A DNA stretch of 64,000 nt from positions 33,966,242-34,030,241 of the forward strand of contig NC_063257.1 in NCBI RefSeq assembly GCF_019578655.1, written 5' to 3'. The position numbers and the translations under genes were made by a program. Under the pieces are notes generated by a model that saw nothing but the letters and a program-made list of their open reading frames with translations, was not told the DNA's origin and made no database searches. The DNA comes from Ricinus communis (lineage: Eukaryota; Streptophyta; Magnoliopsida; Malpighiales; Euphorbiaceae). Below are positions 59,901 through 64,000 of this stretch, piece after piece (the first letter of the stretch is position 1; each line of letters opens with the position of its first letter).

Positions 59901-61841
59901 TTTATAAATATTATAAAACAACCCTATAATACGGGAATATTTATCAATAAAAAAAAATAATCCCGTAATTTTGATATATTTGTGAGTATGAGAAAACAAC
60001 ACCTTAAATGGCTTAATTTTATAATATAAGAAAACAACCACGCAAAAGGGTATATTTATCCATATAAGAAAATAATCCCGTAAAACGTGTATATTTATAA
60101 ATTTAAGAAAAACCCCATAATAGTGCTAATAATTTAATATGAGAAAAAAGGATCCCGTAAAAGTGTTATATTTATCAATATAAAAAAATAATCCCGTAAA
60201 ACGTTTATATTTATGAATCTGAGAAAATAACCCGTAAAAGTAATGTAATTGCGAGTCTGAGAAAACAGCCTCGTAGAAGGGGTAAATTCTTTAATATGAG
60301 AAAACAACCCAGTAATACGGGAATATTTATTAATCGGAGAAAATAACCCCTTATTTTTTGTATATTTGTGAGTATGAGAAAACAATCCCTTAAATGGGTT
60401 AATTTTATAATGAGAAAATAACCTTGTAAAACGTGTATATTTATGAATTTGACAAAACAACCCAATGACAGTGCTAATAATTTAATATAAGAAAACAACA
60501 TGTAAAAGTGGTATATTTATCAATACAAGAAATAACCCTGTAAAATGTGTATATTTATGAATTTGAGAAAAAAATCCTGTAAAAGTAGTGTAATTGCGAG
60601 TTTAAGAAAACAAGCTAGTAACACGGGAATATTTATTAATCGGAGAAAATAACCTCATATTTTGGTATATTTGTTAGTATGAGAAAACAACTCCTTAAAT
60701 AAGTTAATTTTATAATACGAGAAAATAACCCCGTAGAATGGGTATATTTATCGATATAAGAAAATAACCCTGTAAAATGTGTATATTTATGAATTTGACA
60801 AAACAACCCCATAATAGTGCTAATAATTTAATATAAGAAAACGACCCCGTAAAACTGCTATATTTATCAATATAAGAGAATAACCCCGTAGTACGTATAT
60901 ATTAATGAATCTGAGAAAATAACCCTGTAAAAGTTGTGTAGTTGCGAGTATGAGAAAATAGCCTCAAAGAAGGGGTAAATTTTTTAATATGAGAAAACAA
61001 CCCCGTAATACAGGGAAATTTATCAATTGGAGAAAATAACCTTGTAATATGGGGATATTTATTAATCGGAAAAAATAACCCCGTAATTTTGGTATACCTA
61101 TGAGTATGAGAAAAAAACTTTTTAAATGGGTTAATTTTATAATATGAGAAAACAACCCTGTAAAAGAGTATATTTGTCGATATAAGAAAATAACCCCGTA
61201 AAACTTGTATATTTATGAATTTGACAAATCAACCCCATAATATTGCTAATAATTTAATATGAAAAAAGGACCCCGTAAAAGTGATATATTTATCAATGTA
61301 AGAAAACATCCCTGTAAAACATGCATATTTATGAATCTGAGAAAACAAGCCCGTAAAAGTAGTGTAATTGCGAGTATGAGAAAACAACCTCGTAGAAGGG
61401 ATAAATTTTTTAATATGAGAAAACAACTCCGTAAGAGGGGTATATTTATAAATATTAGAAAATAACCCCGTAATACAGGGATATTTATCAATCAGAGAAA
61501 ACAACCCCATAATATGGGGATATTTATTAACCGGAGAAAATAACCCCGTAATTTTGGTATATTTGTAAGTATGAGAAAAGAACCTTTTAAATGGGTTAAT
61601 TTTATAATATGAGAAAACAACCCCGTAAAAAGTATATTTGTTAATATAAGAAAATAATTTCGTAAAACGTGTATTTTTATGAATTTTAGAAAACAACTCC
61701 ATAATATTGCTAATAATTTAATATGAGAAAATGACCTCGTAAAAGTGATAAATATAAGAAAATAATCCCGTAAAACGTGTATATTTATGAATATGAGAAA
61801 ACAACTCCGTAAAAAGTAATGTAATTGTGAATCTAAGAAAA
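56935..61841. repeat. 39-bp minisatellite array with higher-order repeats
   Basis: About 125 degenerate copies of a 39-base unit of the form GAGAAAACAACCCCGTAAAA plus a variable AT-rich half (for example TATATTTATGAATCT). A distinctive unit with GTGCTAATAATTTAATAT recurs about twelve times, at roughly 57280, 57705, 58095, 58445, 58900, 59300, 59700, 60125, 60470, 60815, 61240 and 61705. These spacings (about 345-460) are close to 9-12 units, so there is a higher-order organisation. Because 39 is a multiple of 3, several frames stay open for 60-157 codons on the minus strand and give 13-residue repeats; these are not taken as genes. Confidence 0.9.
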
Positions 61842-62255
61842 TGTCACGACCCGATATTGTGGGTCCGTTACCGGCACTATGGAATAGGTAAGCTTAAGGC
61901 TACCGAATCCCATAGTAAGCCTTACAGACCAATAATTCAAATAAAAAGCTTATACAATATCATTAATCATGACTGACATGCCATAAATAATTCTAACTAG
62001 TCTTTATAACATCCCACATGCATCATGAACCGGAATAATCAAAACAAATCTAAAAGTACTCTACTGTGGAAGGTCTAGAGTATAAAATAACTTAAAATAT
62101 GGAAGTACAGATTATTTACAAAAAGCCTGATGAAGAAGTCGGACTGTCACAATGCAGGACGGCGAAGAATTCTAACTGTCACCTGAAAAATAAAACTGAG
62201 ACTGTTAGTCTCGGGAGTGAGTTAAAATCAAATAATCTTGTGACTATTGCACTAT
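61842..62255 (+). mobile_element. LTR-like sequence starting TGTCACGACCC
   Basis: The sequence changes abruptly from the minisatellite to TGTCACGACCCGATATTGTG, a start seen in LTRs of plant Ty3/gypsy elements, and ends in GAGTGAGTTAAAATC..., a tail resembling the end of the next LTR near 63930. No coding region is attached; orientation and family are uncertain. Confidence 0.5.
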
Positions 62256-64000
62256 TGTAATATCCGGAATTTTTATATATTTAATAATGAGTTTTTATTT
62301 AAAATTAATTTAATTTAATTTTTACTTGGTCTAGTTGGAATAATTTAAATACAAATTTTGAATTTTAATATTAGACTAATAAAGGAGTCATTCTTTCTAT
62401 ATCCTATTAGTTTGAATTTTTAAGAAATTAATTAAGTAAATTATTTGAGAAATAATTATATTTTGGTTATTCAAATTTTCTCCAAATGCATATTTATATA
62501 AATAAAATTTTATATTAGAAAATTGTGGAGAAATTGTAAAGGGTGTTTTTATAAAAGGAATTTAGGGAAAATAGGTATTTTAATTAACTAGTGGTATTAA
62601 ATTTTAAGTTGGAAAATATTTAGCAAATTGATTATTTAAATTAATTGTGTTAATACTAAATTGAAAATTTATTTTTGGATGAGGATTAAAAGTGTAATTT
62701 CATTAATATGGAGTTTTAATGGAAATTTGGATGTTTGGTATTTTTGTAAATAAATGTGTCGGCAGGGGTATTTATGTAATTGTGTATTTTCAATAATTCT
62801 AATTTGGCTCAAATTAATTAGCTAGGGGCTTAATTGAAAGGCTAAATAAAAGTTTGGAGGTTAATTAGAAATTCTGCAGGGTAAAATTGTCGTAATTTAG
62901 AAAGTTGAGGGACCTAATTGTAAGAAAGGAAAGTTTGGGGGCCTAAAGTCGAAGAAAAGAGAAGAGAGTGTCGGGGAGAGAAGAAAAAATCGGGAGAGAG
63001 AGGTAGATGGCTCGCTGCTCGCCATGGCGAGTCCAATGAAATGGCATTGAGGAAAAAAAAAGAAGGGGCGGCTTTTGAAGGCTCTACCGCTTCCTACCGA
63101 TCTTGTTGGCGATTGGCTCCCCTCGAAGAGAGCTTCCTTTGCGGCGACGTCGGTTTGGTGGCCGGAGGAGGAGTTCCGGCACGTGGCACCGTTTTCATCT
63201 TTTCAAAGAAGCTCCAAATGGAGGATGAACGATCGGAGGACGTATCCCAACTCTCCTCAGCTCAAGCTTCGCAATGGCACCGGTTTCATGGCGATCAAAC
63301 TCCGTTTGTGAATCGACGGCCGAGATCGTTCGTAAATCTCTCGGGATGATCGGGGGTCAGATCAGAAAATTGGAAGTGGGGATCGTCATCAGCACGTCGT
63401 TTCGAGTCCGATGGTATATTCGGATCGTCAATCGGACTCCGGCGGTTGGAGGCTAGTCGACCGAGCGATCAAGCGTCTCGGTAATTCTTTGACCCATTGA
63501 TTTGGAATTCCTTGATTTAATTTATGCTTATTGTTTTGTGTTGAGTATTTGATATTTGTGAATTAAAAATAATTGTCTGTCGATTTGCCTGCCTCGTGTT
63601 TTGTGCTGTGTGGCGGAGTCAGGAAAATATTGAAGTCTGGGGACCCGACTCCATTGTTTGAATTGTTGGATATTTTAAGTGTTTTTCTGGCAGGTCCTGG
63701 ACTTGTATTTACGGGGGGTAAATGTCCGTGTTGTAGGGGAGGTTCTGCCAGATTTTCAGTAGAATTCTCCCGAATCGAGATTCTTAGACAGTCAGTCCTA
63801 GTAGTCTAGACCTAGGATTAATGATCGATTGTTTCAGCGTTTTGATAAATTGTTTTCCCTGATTAGATGATCTGTCTGTTCGGCTCGCTCCAACCGAGGC
63901 ACCGGAGCAGAGTTAGGAGGTCGCCAAACCAGTGAGTTAAAGTCATATATCGCTTATGCACGTGTCATGCATAAAATTTAATTTGCTACTGTGATTGTTC
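62256..64000 (+). mobile_element. Second LTR-like sequence, runs off the window
   Basis: It starts TGTAATATCCGGAATTTTT, a common start of Tekay/Del-type LTRs, is AT-rich at first and then GC-richer near 62940-63450 (purine-rich leader, GCTCGCTGCTCGCCATGG). Short frames at 63041-63349 and elsewhere are not supported. Near 63930 it reads CCAGTGAGTTAAAGTC, similar to 62215. The interior and second LTR would be beyond the window. Confidence 0.5.

Noticed and set aside
56935..61841. CRISPR-like array or a family of repeat proteins
   Set aside because: Units are contiguous and degenerate with no unique spacers; frames stay open because the period is a multiple of three and the sequence is repetitive. 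No start context, introns or domain is evident.
63041..63809. Short genes near the right end
   Set aside because: The overlapping short frames lie in LTR-like sequence, have no recognised domain and conflict with one another.

Overview
This is nuclear DNA from a flowering plant, almost certainly a eudicot. It has spliced introns, a PHD/acetyltransferase-type chromatin gene, plant-specific retrotransposon lineages and an endogenous plant pararetrovirus. Species cannot be read from the sequence. No tRNA, rRNA, CRISPR array or bacterial-type operon was found. Only one host gene is recognisable and it is broken; nearly everything else is transposable or viral DNA in various states of decay.

Layout. 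(1) 1-10429: two degenerate Caulimoviridae-like endogenous pararetrovirus (EPRV) segments meet head to head near 6155. The left copy (minus strand) runs from leader and primer-binding site through movement protein, coat protein with zinc knuckle, protease, RT and RNase H and leaves the window at base 1. The right copy (plus strand) is circularly permuted: RT, RNase H, intergenic region, primer-binding site, movement protein, part of the coat protein, then a second copy of the intergenic region. (2) 10430-25329: part of a plus-oriented Athila-type LTR is split by a structurally complete minus-strand Athila-like Ty3/gypsy element (10841-24812) with 5-bp target duplications AACTC. That element carries gag, protease, RT, RNase H, integrase and a second ORF, and a related solo LTR (14937-16357) sits inside the second ORF. 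(3) 25330-29300: the 3' LTR and 3' part of another Athila-like element carrying a plant mobile domain (PMD) reading frame. (4) 30238-47019: a degenerate plus-strand gene of the IDM1-like Agenet/PHD/GNAT family. It has an early frameshift, in-frame stops and a 5.2-kb Mutator-like element (35483-40696) joined directly to coding sequence. Its last large intron holds copia remnants, a hAT-type MITE with perfect 8-bp target duplications and an element with about 160-bp inverted arms. (5) 47872-53012: a compact Ty3/gypsy chromovirus, probably Reina lineage, with 0.3-kb LTRs. (6) 55082-56556: another Athila-type solo LTR. (7) 56935-61841: about 4.9 kb of a 39-bp minisatellite with higher-order structure. 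(8) 61842-64000: two successive LTR-like sequences, the second leaving the window.

A thread through the window is a family of short, GC-rich, imperfectly palindromic CACGG/CCGTG motifs. They recur in every Athila-type LTR, in the body of the Athila element, at the right junction of the EPRV and in an LTR piece carried inside the Mutator-like element. The order of events can be partly read: old LTR, then Athila insertion; Athila ORF2, then LTR insertion; host gene, then Mutator-like insertion, the latter carrying LTR material.
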